This document shows, piece after piece, positions 26,538 through 35,669 of a DNA stretch of 64,000 nt. Every line of letters begins with the position of its first letter. Position 1 is the stretch's first letter. Made by a program: the position numbers and the translations under genes. Origin of the DNA: Sulfurimonas sp. (GTDB lineage: Bacteria > Campylobacterota > Campylobacteria > Campylobacterales > Sulfurimonadaceae); NCBI RefSeq assembly GCF_023229025.1, contig NZ_JALOAA010000003.1, positions 1-64,000 of the forward strand, written 5' to 3'. The notes beneath the pieces were generated by a model that saw nothing but the letters and a program-made list of their open reading frames with translations, had not been told where the DNA came from and searched no databases.

Positions 26538-27938
26538 TTAGAGTTGTGGTGCAAGTATGCGTAGAAGATTTTCAAAGACTCTTCTTGGTTTTGAGACGCT
26601 TGTTGTTCCAAACGATGAGTTTAGGATAAGCTTCTGTGCCCACTCCTCTACCTCATTTATAACTTTTTGAGAATATATAAAAGTTGCTATTTCATAGTTT
26701 AGAAAAAGGCTTCTGTTGTCAAAATTAACACTTCCTAAAATTACGCTTTTATCGTCAATAATTATAGCCTTTGCATGAAGCATTGCGCCTTCATTTAAAA
26801 AAATCCTAATTCCGGCCTCCTCAAGTTCTCTCATGTAAGAGCTTCTAACAAGATTTACTATAGCATGGTTTGTCTCTCTTGGTGTGATGAGGTTTATCTC
26901 TACACCCTTATGATGAGCGATAATAAGCGCTTGAGTTAGAGCTTCGTTGGGGATATAGTATGGAGTGATAATGTAGATTTTCTCTTTTGCACCATATATT
27001 ATAGATAGGAGAACTTCATAAAAAACATCTCTATCCATATCCGGACCGGAAGCAACAACCTGTAGATATATGTCGCCATCACTCTTTATATCCTCTTTTA
27101 TATACTCTAACCTCTCCTTTGAAGCATATAACCAGTCTGAAGCAAATATCTCAAAATAGCGTTCGACTGAGGCTCCTTGGACGAAAAACATAATATCTTG
27201 CCATCTATTTTTGTCATCTTTTGTGCCTAAATACTCTTTTGATAGATTTCCTCCGCCGCTTAAAACTTTTTCATTGTCAAATATATAGATTTTTCTGTGA
27301 TTTCTAAGGTTTATGTAGTTTCTAAAGGGCATTCTAAATACAGGCATAAAAAATTCAACATTAGCGCCGCTGTTTTTGAGCTCATTTAGTCTGTATTTAA
27401 GAAGATAAAGAGGAAAAGAGCCTAAAGAATCAATAAGAACTTTAACATCTAAGCCCTCTTGAGCTTTTTTTATAAGAGCATTTAAAATCTCCTTACCGAC
27501 TTTATCATATTTAAAAATATAGATGCTTATAAAGATTGACTTTTTTGCGTTTTGAATATTTGATAAAAGTTTATAATAAGCTTGCGTTGCGTCAAAATAG
27601 AGTTTAAATTCACTATTTCCTGTAGCATCTGCAATGCCAAAGTTTCTAAGCATCTTGTCAATATCGTTTTGTATATTGTTATTCGTTGTTTTATCCTTTA
27701 AAACCATGTTCTCTTTTTTATATCTCATATTTCGCTTTCTTGAGCCTATTATGAAGTATAAAAATATCGAGAGATAAGGGATTAAAATAATAGATAAAAG
27801 CCAAGCTGTGATACTATTTGGTGAGCGTCTATTGTATAACATATGAACCAGCACAAAGACTATTAAAAGCGTACCAAGGAGAACTAAACCATGGTAGAAA
27901 AATATATCTGCACCGCTACTGTTTATAAACTCATTCAT
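26538..27938 (-). CDS. cls: Cardiolipin synthase
   Basis: 466 residues. Two N-terminal transmembrane helices (about 14-32 and 42-62), then two phospholipase D domains, each with an HKD motif: NHRKIYIFDNEKVLSGGGN and LHAKAIIIDDKSVILGSVN. The second HKD ends in FDNRS as in Cls enzymes. It joins two phosphatidylglycerols into cardiolipin and glycerol. Divergent from ppaC; a 14-base palindrome lies just upstream. Confidence 0.93.
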   Translation of the reverse strand: MNEFINSSGADIFFYHGLVLLGTLLIVFVLVHMLYNRRSPNSITAWLLSIILIPYLSIFLYFIIGSRKRNMRYKKENMVLKDKTTNNNIQNDIDKMLRNFGIADATGNSEFKLYFDATQAYYKLLSNIQNAKKSIFISIYIFKYDKVGKEILNALIKKAQEGLDVKVLIDSLGSFPLYLLKYRLNELKNSGANVEFFMPVFRMPFRNYINLRNHRKIYIFDNEKVLSGGGNLSKEYLGTKDDKNRWQDIMFFVQGASVERYFEIFASDWLYASKERLEYIKEDIKSDGDIYLQVVASGPDMDRDVFYEVLLSIIYGAKEKIYIITPYYIPNEALTQALIIAHHKGVEINLITPRETNHAIVNLVRSSYMRELEEAGIRIFLNEGAMLHAKAIIIDDKSVILGSVNFDNRSLFLNYEIATFIYSQKVINEVEEWAQKLILNSSFGTTSVSKPRRVFENLLRILAPQL

Positions 27939-27952
27939 ATAGATATTATATC

Positions 27953-27966
27953 ATTATTGCAATAAT
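27953..27966. promoter_or_regulatory. 14-base palindrome between cls and ppaC
   Basis: ATTATTGCAATAAT is a perfect palindrome 15 bases upstream of the cls start. A minus-strand TATAAT at 27945-27950 is next to it, but so close to the ATG that a transcript from it would have almost no leader. A regulator site is possible; I know no matching regulator. Confidence 0.3.
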
Positions 27967-28001
27967 ATAAGTCTATATATTTTAAGATCAAATTTTTTTA
28001 G

Positions 28002-28007
28002 TATAAT
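28002..28007 (+). promoter_or_regulatory. -10 box for ppaC
   Basis: TATAAT 29 bases before the ppaC ATG, with AAGG some 13 bases before the start. Confidence 0.45.
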
Positions 28008-28035
28008 TACAAAAATTTTTCTAAAGGCTATATAG

Positions 28036-28953
28036 ATGTCAACATATATTTTTGGACATAAAAATCCCGATTCAGACTCCATTGTCGGAGCAATATCCCT
28101 TGCGTACTTAAAAAATAAATTGGGTGAAAATTGTATCCCCACGCGCCAAGGCAAAATCTCAGCGGAGACGAAGTTTATATTAGAGAAGTTTAAAGCAGAG
28201 ACTCCGGAACTAAAAACATCTTATGCGGGCGAGAGTGTTTACATAGTTGACTTCTCAGACCTTGCACAAGCTCCGGAAGATATAAAAGAGGCGACGATAC
28301 TTGGCATAGTCGATCATCACAAGCTAGGAGATATTACAACAGATACTCCGCTTGAGTGCTGGATACGTCCAATAGGGTGCTCAAATACGGTAATTAAAGA
28401 GATGTATGATTATCATAAAGTAGAGATTCCAAAAGATATAGCCGGTATGATGATGTGTGCAATACTAAGTGATACCGTTATTTTTAAATCGCCGACATGT
28501 ACAAAAATTGATACAAAAGCGGTAAAAGAGCTCTCAGAGATTTGCGGTATTAGTGACTATAAGGCGCTTGCTATGGAGATGTTTATAGCAAAATCTGCAG
28601 TTATTGGTGCAAGTGCTAGAGATTTAAATACAAGAGATTATAAAGAGTTTGATATGAACGGCATAAAAGTGGGAATAGGTCAACTTGAAATGGTTGATAT
28701 CTCTGTGCTAAAGAGTAGAATAAATGAACTGCTCTTAGATATGAAACTTATGAAGCAGGAGAATAAACTTCACACCGTTATAATTCTTTTGACTGATATT
28801 ATGAAAGAGGGATCTCAACTTTTAGTAGTTAGCGATGACGCAAGCAGAGTTGAAAAAGCACTTAATACAAAACTTCAAAACAGCCAAGCTTGGCTAGATG
28901 GAGTGTTGAGCCGTAAAAAGCAAGTTGTACCGTTTTTACAGCCGCAATTTTAA
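28036..28953 (+). CDS. ppaC: Manganese-dependent inorganic pyrophosphatase (family II)
   Basis: 305 residues with the DHH-phosphoesterase motifs of family II enzymes: GHKNPDSDS (His8, Asp12, Asp14), VDF at about 71-73, VDHHK (His94, His95), and the C-terminal SRKKQ that binds the substrate. It splits pyrophosphate into two phosphates and pulls forward biosynthetic reactions. The family is typical of Gram-positives and scattered in proteobacteria; Campylobacter, as I recall, uses the unrelated family I enzyme. No CBS domains are present. Confidence 0.95.
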   Translation: MSTYIFGHKNPDSDSIVGAISLAYLKNKLGENCIPTRQGKISAETKFILEKFKAETPELKTSYAGESVYIVDFSDLAQAPEDIKEATILGIVDHHKLGDITTDTPLECWIRPIGCSNTVIKEMYDYHKVEIPKDIAGMMMCAILSDTVIFKSPTCTKIDTKAVKELSEICGISDYKALAMEMFIAKSAVIGASARDLNTRDYKEFDMNGIKVGIGQLEMVDISVLKSRINELLLDMKLMKQENKLHTVIILLTDIMKEGSQLLVVSDDASRVEKALNTKLQNSQAWLDGVLSRKKQVVPFLQPQF

Positions 28954-28954
28954 T

Positions 28955-29476
28955 CTACTGAATTATAAACTCATTAAAATAGACCTCTTCAACCTCAGAG
29001 TTGATTAGGTTTTTATTTAGAGTCTCTTTTAATTTTCTTCTCATTGTGTCGTTATTTGCGCTTGCTTTTGTGTATCCAAGCATGGTGTCTATGGTAGCAT
29101 CTCTTAGGATAACCCCTTTTTCTAGTATCTCTCTTTGCATCTCATTACTGCTACTAAACCAAGAGTTCTTTTTTTTAGTCGGTTTATATTTTATGGATAT
29201 ATTTGCAATAAGTTTTTTATTCTCCGAGATATTAAAAACAAAGTCGCCTAAATTTGCGCTGCCTTCTCCCGTAACAGAAACTTTCATACCGTTATTTATG
29301 CTTGAAGGCATCAGTTGACTCAAGATAGTCTCTCTTGGTGACTTTCCTGCAATATCATATTTTTTGAGTTTAGTAAAATCTGAACTCAATACTCCTAAGA
29401 CTAGAAGAAGTATTATGATAATAGCGGAGATAAGCATAATAGCTTTTTTTATTATTTTTATTTTATCTATTTGCAT
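28955..29476 (-). CDS. fliL: FliL-like flagellar basal-body protein
   Basis: About 173 residues. One N-terminal transmembrane helix (KKAIMLISAIIIILLLVLGVL), a linker, then a periplasmic domain with LKETLNKNLINSEVEEVYFNEFIIQ, the C-terminal helix-strand that marks FliL. FliL surrounds the MotAB stator and supports torque. I prefer the ATG at 29476; a TTG at 29512 would add 12 residues. A minus-strand TATAAT at 29483-29488 lies only 6 bases from this ATG, which would give a leaderless message. It stands apart from other flagellar genes and is convergent with ppaC. Confidence 0.75.
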   Translation of the reverse strand: MQIDKIKIIKKAIMLISAIIIILLLVLGVLSSDFTKLKKYDIAGKSPRETILSQLMPSSINNGMKVSVTGEGSANLGDFVFNISENKKLIANISIKYKPTKKKNSWFSSSNEMQREILEKGVILRDATIDTMLGYTKASANNDTMRRKLKETLNKNLINSEVEEVYFNEFIIQ

Positions 29477-29618
29477 GAGCACATTATACAGAAGAAAAAA
29501 GTAGATTTGCAACTTTATTGTAGATAAGAGGAGAGTAATGCAAAAAATGTTCCAACTCTTACATCTATTTCAGTTTTATTTCTCTACAATATAAAAAAAA
29601 TATATAGACGGTGTTTTT

Positions 29619-29867
29619 ATGAGAATAGACAAATTTTTAAATTCGGTAAATATTACAAAAAGACGCTCTGTATCACAAGACATGATAGAGAATGGTGTAG
29701 TATTGATAAACGATAAGGTGGCAAAAGCTAGTAAAACTGTTGCGATAGGAGATATTATAACGATAAACTATCTTAACTCTGTCAAAAAGTATAAAGTACT
29801 ACTTATTCCTCAAACAAAGTCAACGCCAAAAAGTTTGCAAGATGAGTATGTTAAGGAGATAGTATGA
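29619..29867 (+). CDS. S4-domain RNA-binding protein
   Basis: 82 residues, nearly all S4 domain: MRIDKFLNSVNITKRRS, then ENGVVLINDKVAKASKTVAIGDIITI. Such small proteins (Hsp15/RqcP type) bind structured RNA, often on stalled 50S subunits carrying peptidyl-tRNA. Which of these it is cannot be told. Its stop overlaps the trpD start (GTATGA), so it is cotranscribed with trpD. Confidence 0.85.
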   Translation: MRIDKFLNSVNITKRRSVSQDMIENGVVLINDKVAKASKTVAIGDIITINYLNSVKKYKVLLIPQTKSTPKSLQDEYVKEIV

Positions 29868-30850
29868 GTTATGAGGAGGCAGTAAAACTATTTACTCTGC
29901 TTTTTAAGCATGAGATGAGTGATGAGCAGATGAGAGAGTTTCTCTTAGGGGTAAAGCTTGATGAAAATATGGATGCTAAAACAATTGCTGCTGCTGCAGA
30001 AGTTATGCGCTCTTTTGCTCTTGAGCTTCCGATAGATGAGAGTTTACGCTCAAAAGTAATAGATATTGTAGGAACAGGTGGAGATAAGATAGGGAGTTTT
30101 AATATCTCTTCAACAGTCTCAATTATAGCTGCCTCATGTGGAAGCATCGTGGCAAAACATGGAAGTCGCTCGGTAACTTCAAAGTCCGGAAGCGCAGATA
30201 TGTTTGAGAAGCTTGGGGTAAGGCTTGACTTGGATATAAACCAGAGTGCCAAACTTCTTGAGGAGAGTGGTTTTACTTTTATGTTTGCCGGGAATCATCA
30301 TCCTGCTATGAAGTTTATTATGCCCATAAGAAAAAAGATACCGGATAAGACAATTTTTAATATTTTAGGACCTCTTACAAATCCGGCAGGGGCAAAAAAG
30401 TCTCTTCTTGGTGTTTTTGACAAATCTTTTGTTGTAAAAATAGTTGAAGCTCTGCGTATAAACAGTGCAACTTCAAGTATGGTAGTAAGCTCGGCAGAAG
30501 GAATGGATGAGATAAGTATAAGTGATATTACTTATGCATGCAGTTTCAAAAACGGTGTAGTCAAAGAGTTCATAATCGACCCGCAGGAGTATGGCATAAA
30601 AAGAGCTCCCATAGAGGCAATAGTCGGTGGAGATTCAAAAGATAATGCATATATTTTGCATAATATCTTAAACTCAAAAGCAACAGATGCGCAAAGAGAT
30701 ATAGTATTGATAAATTCGGCTTCGGCTCTTGTTGTTGATGGCTTGGCTCGTGATATTCAAGATGGTTTGGAGATGGCAAGAGAAGCAATAGAGTCATCAA
30801 AAGCCAAAGAAAAACTCAAACAAATTATTGAAATATCAAATAAATTATGA
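29864..30850 (+). CDS. trpD: Anthranilate phosphoribosyltransferase
   Basis: 328 residues. GTGGDKIGSFNISS (about 69-82) binds phosphoribosyl pyrophosphate, KHGSRSVTSKSGSAD follows, then HHPAMKF and LGPLTNPA, all family motifs. It joins anthranilate to PRPP in tryptophan synthesis. No other trp gene is near and it sits between an S4 gene and tsaE, both overlapping it, so it is away from a trp operon. No amidotransferase fusion. The stop overlaps the tsaE ATG by 4 bases. Confidence 0.93.
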   Translation: MSYEEAVKLFTLLFKHEMSDEQMREFLLGVKLDENMDAKTIAAAAEVMRSFALELPIDESLRSKVIDIVGTGGDKIGSFNISSTVSIIAASCGSIVAKHGSRSVTSKSGSADMFEKLGVRLDLDINQSAKLLEESGFTFMFAGNHHPAMKFIMPIRKKIPDKTIFNILGPLTNPAGAKKSLLGVFDKSFVVKIVEALRINSATSSMVVSSAEGMDEISISDITYACSFKNGVVKEFIIDPQEYGIKRAPIEAIVGGDSKDNAYILHNILNSKATDAQRDIVLINSASALVVDGLARDIQDGLEMAREAIESSKAKEKLKQIIEISNKL

Positions 30851-31260
30851 GAAAATATCTACTTTCTTTAAAAGAACTTGATATAGTTGTTATGGGTCTT
30901 ATTTCAAATTTCAGTAGCGGCGTAGTTATTTTACGTGGAGATTTGGCGGCTGGAAAAACGACTTTTGTAAAGAGAGTAGTTAAGTATCTGCAGATAGATG
31001 AGGAAGTAACGTCACCGACTTTTTCTCTTCAGCACTGCTATGGTAATAAGATTTTTCACTATGATATGTACAACCATGGAGTAGATCATTTTATCTCTTT
31101 GGGGATGCTAGAAGAGCTTGAGAGAGAAGGACTTCATTTTGTTGAGTGGGGCGATGATAAATTAGTTGAGATTTTAAACTCGGCGGAGATAAAAAATATG
31201 ACACTAGATATAAAAAAAATTTCTGATGACAAAAGAGAGTACACACTATGCATACATTAA
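30847..31260 (+). CDS. tsaE: tRNA threonylcarbamoyladenosine biosynthesis ATPase TsaE
   Basis: 137 residues with the P-loop RGDLAAGKTTFVKR (about 34-47), TSPTFSLQH, then HYDMYN and LHFVEWGD, the motifs of TsaE (YjeE). It drives the TsaB-TsaD complex that makes t6A at position 37 of ANN-decoding tRNAs. The lptB start lies inside its end (13-base overlap). The order tsaE-lptB-rpoN is shared with Campylobacter. Confidence 0.92.
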   Translation: MRKYLLSLKELDIVVMGLISNFSSGVVILRGDLAAGKTTFVKRVVKYLQIDEEVTSPTFSLQHCYGNKIFHYDMYNHGVDHFISLGMLEELEREGLHFVEWGDDKLVEILNSAEIKNMTLDIKKISDDKREYTLCIH

Positions 31261-31970
31261 AAGTAGTAGAACTTAAGAAAAAAATAAAAGATTTAGAGAT
31301 AGTAAAAGGGATCAGCCTTGAGGTTAAAAGTGGTGAAATTGTAGGGCTGCTAGGACCAAACGGAGCAGGCAAGACAACTACATTTTATATGATTTGCGGA
31401 CTTGTTGAGTCAAGCGGCGGTGAGGTTTTTTTTGATGATGAGAATCTCTCTGGAATGCCCCTTCATGAAAGAGCACTTAAGGGAATAGGTTATCTTCCGC
31501 AAGAGGCTTCTATATTTAAAGATTTAAGTGTTGAAGATAATCTTTTAATTGCCGCAGAGGTAAAGATAAAAGATAAAGAGGCTCAAGAGAAGCGGATACT
31601 TGAGCTTCTTGATATGTTTAACATTGAACCGATTCGTTATCGAAAAGGTATAAGTTTAAGTGGAGGAGAGAGACGACGTGTCGAGATAGCTCGTGCCTTG
31701 GTAAATGAGCCTAAGTTTCTTCTTCTTGATGAGCCTTTTGCAGGTGTTGACCCCATAGCTGTTATGGATATACAGACGGTAATTAAGCAACTTGCATCTT
31801 ATGGAATAGGGGTGCTTATTACGGACCATAACGTAAGAGAGACTTTAGATGTTTGCGATAGAGCTTATGTTATTAAATCAGGTTCGCTTCTTGCAAGTGG
31901 AACAAGTGATGAGATAGGTCAGAATGCAGATGTGCGAAGACACTACTTGGGCGAAGAGTTTAAGCTCTAG
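31248..31970 (+). CDS. lptB: LPS export ABC transporter ATPase LptB
   Basis: 240 residues, a single ABC ATPase: Walker A GPNGAGKTT, Q-loop GYLPQE, signature LSGGERRRVEIA, Walker B FLLLDEPFAG and the D-loop GVDP, then H-loop TDHN. ETLDVCDRAYV near the end is typical of LptB. With LptF, LptG and LptC it pulls LPS out of the inner membrane. It lies directly before rpoN, a neighbour it keeps in many proteobacteria. Confidence 0.94.
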   Translation: MHTLKVVELKKKIKDLEIVKGISLEVKSGEIVGLLGPNGAGKTTTFYMICGLVESSGGEVFFDDENLSGMPLHERALKGIGYLPQEASIFKDLSVEDNLLIAAEVKIKDKEAQEKRILELLDMFNIEPIRYRKGISLSGGERRRVEIARALVNEPKFLLLDEPFAGVDPIAVMDIQTVIKQLASYGIGVLITDHNVRETLDVCDRAYVIKSGSLLASGTSDEIGQNADVRRHYLGEEFKL

Positions 31971-31982
31971 AGGCTTATAAAG

Positions 31983-33251
31983 ATGGCGGTACTAAGACAG
32001 ACACAGAGTGTTGAGAACAAGCATAAACTCTCTAATACACTTCGTAATTGGCTTCCGATTTTGCACTCAAGCTTAAGTGAACTAGGCGAGGCAATGTCGC
32101 CGTTTGTCGAGTCAAACCCTGTTGTAGAGGTTTCTAGCGGATATGAGGAGGAGTTTGAGAAGAGAATCCCAAAAAAAATAATAAACTCCTCTATAAGTAA
32201 CTCTAGAACTGAGCAGATAGAGGCTTTGACTATTCAAAACCGCTCACTTTTTGATATTTTAGATGAGCAACTAGAAGCTCCTCTCTTCCCTACACCCATC
32301 TCCCAAAAAATTGCATCTTTTGTTGTTGCAAACCTTGATGAGAACGGCTATTATGAGGGTAATAGCGAAGAGTTTTGCCAAAAAAATAATATTGATATGA
32401 CGGAATTTGAAAAAATTCGTTTTCGTTTTGCACATGTAGAGCCTGTTGGCATCGGGGCAAAGAATCTCTCGGAATCTTTTTTGTTTCAGTTAGACAGCTC
32501 TGATGTAAGCGATGAGGCTTACTCTTTGGCAGTAAAGGTTATAGAGGATTTACAAAATATTTATGCCTACTCAAAGGAGAAAAATTTTGCCGAAGTAATG
32601 CGCGTACTTGGAACTTTTAAAAATCCTCCTGCAATAGAGTATCAAGAGGAGTCCTCACAGATAGTCCCTGATTTAATGATATTTTTTAATGAAGATGAGC
32701 AGATAGAGGTAAAACTAAATGATGCCTACTATCCAACAATTCATATAGATACAAACTATGGAGTTGAGCACGACTTTATCTCTCAAAAGATCAAAGAGGC
32801 AAAAAGTCTTGTCGATGCGCTTGAGATGAGAAAAGCAACGCTCTATAAAGTTGGACTAATGATAGTTGAGTACCAGTATGAGTTTTTTACAGGAGGCGCA
32901 ATTATGCCGCTTACTCTAAAGACTCTAGCCGATGAGTTTGGGCACAATCCATCTACCATATCTAGAGCCATTGCAAACAAGTATATAGCATGTAACAGAG
33001 GTGTTTTTGCTATGAAAGAGTTTTTTACTACTGCCATAGATGAAGATGTCTCAAACGCGGCAATAAAAGAGTTTGTGGTAAGTTTAGTAAAGCAGGAAAA
33101 CCACGCAAAACCCCTAAGCGATATGAAACTACTAGAACTAATCCAAGATAAATTCAAAGTCCAGATGGTAAGACGCACTATTGCCAAGTACAGAAAACAG
33201 TTAAACATAGCAGGTTCAAGTGAAAGAAAAAAACTCTATCATCTCCATTAA
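31983..33251 (+). CDS. rpoN: RNA polymerase sigma-54 factor
   Basis: 422 residues. Region I (about 1-50) is rich in leucine and glutamine with LSNTLRNWLPILHSSL. The core-binding part includes GYYEGN and EPVGIGAKNLSE. The HTH segment is MPLTLKTLADEFGHNPSTISRAI, and the RpoN box near the C-terminus reads VRRTIAKYRKQL, close to the standard ARRTVAKYR. In this phylum sigma-54 drives rod and hook flagellar genes with FlgR. The start is ATG behind a poor ribosome site. The next gene starts inside its last 32 bases. Confidence 0.95.
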   Translation: MAVLRQTQSVENKHKLSNTLRNWLPILHSSLSELGEAMSPFVESNPVVEVSSGYEEEFEKRIPKKIINSSISNSRTEQIEALTIQNRSLFDILDEQLEAPLFPTPISQKIASFVVANLDENGYYEGNSEEFCQKNNIDMTEFEKIRFRFAHVEPVGIGAKNLSESFLFQLDSSDVSDEAYSLAVKVIEDLQNIYAYSKEKNFAEVMRVLGTFKNPPAIEYQEESSQIVPDLMIFFNEDEQIEVKLNDAYYPTIHIDTNYGVEHDFISQKIKEAKSLVDALEMRKATLYKVGLMIVEYQYEFFTGGAIMPLTLKTLADEFGHNPSTISRAIANKYIACNRGVFAMKEFFTTAIDEDVSNAAIKEFVVSLVKQENHAKPLSDMKLLELIQDKFKVQMVRRTIAKYRKQLNIAGSSERKKLYHLH

Positions 33252-33987
33252 AGAAAAGCTCGATTTAGAAGTCGCCAAGCGCAATTGCGAGGGCGAAGTA
33301 TGTCTTGAGCGGCTTGACCCGATAATGGTTGCACACCGGTATAAAGACCCTACCATATCACTTATATGCGCGCTATTTGCATATGGAAATGTAAAGCAGA
33401 TAGTAAAGTTTTTAAACTCACTCGATTTTTCGCTTCTTAGCAAAAGTGACGATGAGATAAGAGAGGGACTCAAAAACCACTACTATAGATTTCAAAAGTC
33501 CGAGGATGTAGTAGCTCTCTTTATCGCTTTAAAACGTCTAAATGAGAGAAGTACTCTTGAAGAGGTTTTTAAAAGTGGATATGAGAGAAGCAGAAATACA
33601 GTTGATGGCATAAACGCGCTTATAAAAACTTTTAAGGATATATATCCGCATGAGAGCATGGGTTATAACTTCTTAATCTCCCAAATTACTACAAAAACAA
33701 AGGGAGCAGGGGCACTAAAGAGGTGGATGATGTACCTCAGATGGATGGTAAGAGCGGATAATATTGACATGGGATTGTGGAGTGGAGTTGACAAATGCGA
33801 CCTTATAATCCCGCTTGATACCCACACTTTTAATGTCTCTAAAAAAATGGAACTCTTAAGTAGAAAAAGCTATGACCTTCAAGCTGCAATTGAGCTAACA
33901 AGCAAGTTAAAAGAGTTTGATGCAGAAGATCCGCTAAAGTACGATTTTGCGCTCTACCGCATAGGGCAAGAAAAACTTTGGATATAA
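33220..33987 (+). CDS. TIGR02757-family protein (DUF2400)
   Basis: 255 residues of a conserved bacterial family without a firm function. The opening part DPIMVAHRYKDPTISLICALFAYGNVKQI and the later SQITTKTKGAGALKRWMMYLRWMVR and DKCDLIIPLDTHTFNVS are the strongly conserved parts; the last (helix with PLDTH) recalls the helix-hairpin-helix DNA glycosylases. GTG start within rpoN (32-base overlap), so expression depends on rpoN translation. A DNA-related role is my inference. Confidence 0.85.
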   Translation: MKEKNSIISIKEKLDLEVAKRNCEGEVCLERLDPIMVAHRYKDPTISLICALFAYGNVKQIVKFLNSLDFSLLSKSDDEIREGLKNHYYRFQKSEDVVALFIALKRLNERSTLEEVFKSGYERSRNTVDGINALIKTFKDIYPHESMGYNFLISQITTKTKGAGALKRWMMYLRWMVRADNIDMGLWSGVDKCDLIIPLDTHTFNVSKKMELLSRKSYDLQAAIELTSKLKEFDAEDPLKYDFALYRIGQEKLWI

Positions 33988-33988
33988 T
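33983..33988 (+). promoter_or_regulatory. -10 box for the CoA-binding protein gene
   Basis: TATAAT that covers the stop codon of the previous gene, 33 bases before the ATG at 34021; AAAGGA lies 5-10 bases upstream of that ATG. Confidence 0.4.
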
Positions 33989-34020
33989 TACCAAATTTAA
34001 TAGATATAAAGGACAAGATT

Positions 34021-34458
34021 ATGGAATGTGAGTTTCCGACAATTAATTCAAATAGAAAAGAGATAAGAAAAATTTTTAATATAACTAAAACAATAGCTGT
34101 TATAGGTCTCTCTCCTGATGAGAGCAAAGCAAGCCATAGTGTTGCAAAATATCTTCAAAAGCAAGGTTTTAAGATTGTTCCAATCTACCCGAAAGAGGAG
34201 ACAATTCTTGGTGAAAAAGTTTACCGTTCGCTTTTGGATGTTCCTTTTGAAATCGACATGGTAGATATATTTAGAAAAGCAAAAGAGCTTGATAATGTTG
34301 CAGAGATATGTATAGAGAGAGGGGATATAAAGGTTTTCTGGGCTCAAAAAGGGATAGTTAATAACAAAGCTGCCGCTCGTGCTAAAGATGCCGGTATGAT
34401 TGTTGCACAAAATATGTGTACGATGGTAGAACATAGAAACTTGCATGAGGAGTTATAG
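34021..34458 (+). CDS. CoA-binding domain protein (YccU-like)
   Basis: 145 residues of the single Rossmann domain found at the N-terminus of succinyl-CoA synthetase alpha chains: IAVIGLSPDESKASHSVAKYL, VPIYPKEETILGEKVYRSL and FWAQKGIVNNKAAARAKDAG. Members bind CoA; their cell role is not settled. It ends at the base before the TTG start of ilvA, so they are coupled. Confidence 0.88.
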   Translation: MECEFPTINSNRKEIRKIFNITKTIAVIGLSPDESKASHSVAKYLQKQGFKIVPIYPKEETILGEKVYRSLLDVPFEIDMVDIFRKAKELDNVAEICIERGDIKVFWAQKGIVNNKAAARAKDAGMIVAQNMCTMVEHRNLHEEL

Positions 34459-35661
34459 TTGTTTGATGTAAAAAAGATTTATAAAGCTAGGGAGCGCATT
34501 AAAGATGTAGTAGTTGATACACCTTTTTCATACGCTCCACATCTTAGTGAAAAGTCAGGGTGTCATGTTTATCTAAAAAAAGAGAATCTTCAAGTAACCG
34601 GTGCATTTAAAATAAGAGGTGCATATAATAAAATAGCAACTCTTAGCGATGAGCAAAAGGTGTGTGGAGTTATAGCAGCAAGTGCCGGAAATCATGCTCA
34701 AGGAGTCGCACTCTCAGCTTCAAAATTTAGCATAAAAGCTGTTATAGTAATGCCGGAGTCCACACCACTTACAAAGATAAACGGTGTAAGGAGTTATGGA
34801 GCAGAGGTTATTTTGCATGGAACAAATTATGATGAAGCGTATGCTTATGCGATAGAGTATGCTCAGAGAAACTCCATGACATTTATACACCCTTTTGTTG
34901 ATGAGGAAGTTATTGCAGGTCAAGGCACTTTAGCATTAGATATTTTGGATAAGTGTCAAGATTTGGATGCAGTTGTTATTCCTGTAGGGGGTGGTGGACT
35001 CATATCCGGAATGGCATGTGCCATCAAAAGTGCAAATCCTAAAATAGAGGTTATCGGGGTAAGTGCAAAAGGCGCGCCGGCACTTAAAAACTCATTTGAT
35101 CATAAAAAAGCAATCGACAGTCTAGAAGTAAGGACTATTGCAGATGGAATAGCAGTAAGAGACACCTCCTTGGTAACTCTTGAGTACATGCTTGAGAGCG
35201 TAGATAGGTTTATAAGTGTAGATGATGAGGAGATAGCAAGTGCGATACTATTCTTGCTTGAGGGTCAAAAACTTGTAGTCGAAGGTGCCGGAGCTGTAGG
35301 TGTAGCAGCACTCCTGCATGATAAGCTCTCTCACCTAAAAAATAAAAAAGTGGCAATTGTCTTAAGTGGCGGAAATATGGACGTAACGCTTCTCTCGGTT
35401 ATTATAGAGAAGGGTTTATTAAAATCCGGTAGAAAGATGAAGCTAACCGTCACTTTGGTTGATAAACCGGGTTCCTTAATGCGCTTTACCCAGATACTTC
35501 AAGAGCTTAATGCAAATATTGTCCATATAGCTTATGATAGAACCTCCATTACACTTGATTACGGCGATGCAAACGTAACGGTACATGTAGAGACAAAAAG
35601 TGAAGAGCATCAAGATACGATATATAGAGTCCTAAAAGAAGAAAATTATATAAGGAACTAG
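34459..35661 (+). CDS. ilvA: Threonine ammonia-lyase
   Basis: 400 residues. The N-terminal PLP-binding domain has TGAFKIRGA with the PLP lysine, ASAGNHAQGVA, and the glycine loop VPVGGGGL; the C-terminal ~75 residues form one ACT domain (VTLVDKPGSLMRFTQIL). The size fits the short, single-ACT biosynthetic or catabolic type. It turns threonine into 2-oxobutanoate for isoleucine synthesis, whose next enzyme (ilvBH) lies 4 kb away. The start is TTG directly at the end of the previous gene. Confidence 0.92.
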   Translation: MFDVKKIYKARERIKDVVVDTPFSYAPHLSEKSGCHVYLKKENLQVTGAFKIRGAYNKIATLSDEQKVCGVIAASAGNHAQGVALSASKFSIKAVIVMPESTPLTKINGVRSYGAEVILHGTNYDEAYAYAIEYAQRNSMTFIHPFVDEEVIAGQGTLALDILDKCQDLDAVVIPVGGGGLISGMACAIKSANPKIEVIGVSAKGAPALKNSFDHKKAIDSLEVRTIADGIAVRDTSLVTLEYMLESVDRFISVDDEEIASAILFLLEGQKLVVEGAGAVGVAALLHDKLSHLKNKKVAIVLSGGNMDVTLLSVIIEKGLLKSGRKMKLTVTLVDKPGSLMRFTQILQELNANIVHIAYDRTSITLDYGDANVTVHVETKSEEHQDTIYRVLKEENYIRN

Positions 35662-35669
35662 AGAGAGAA

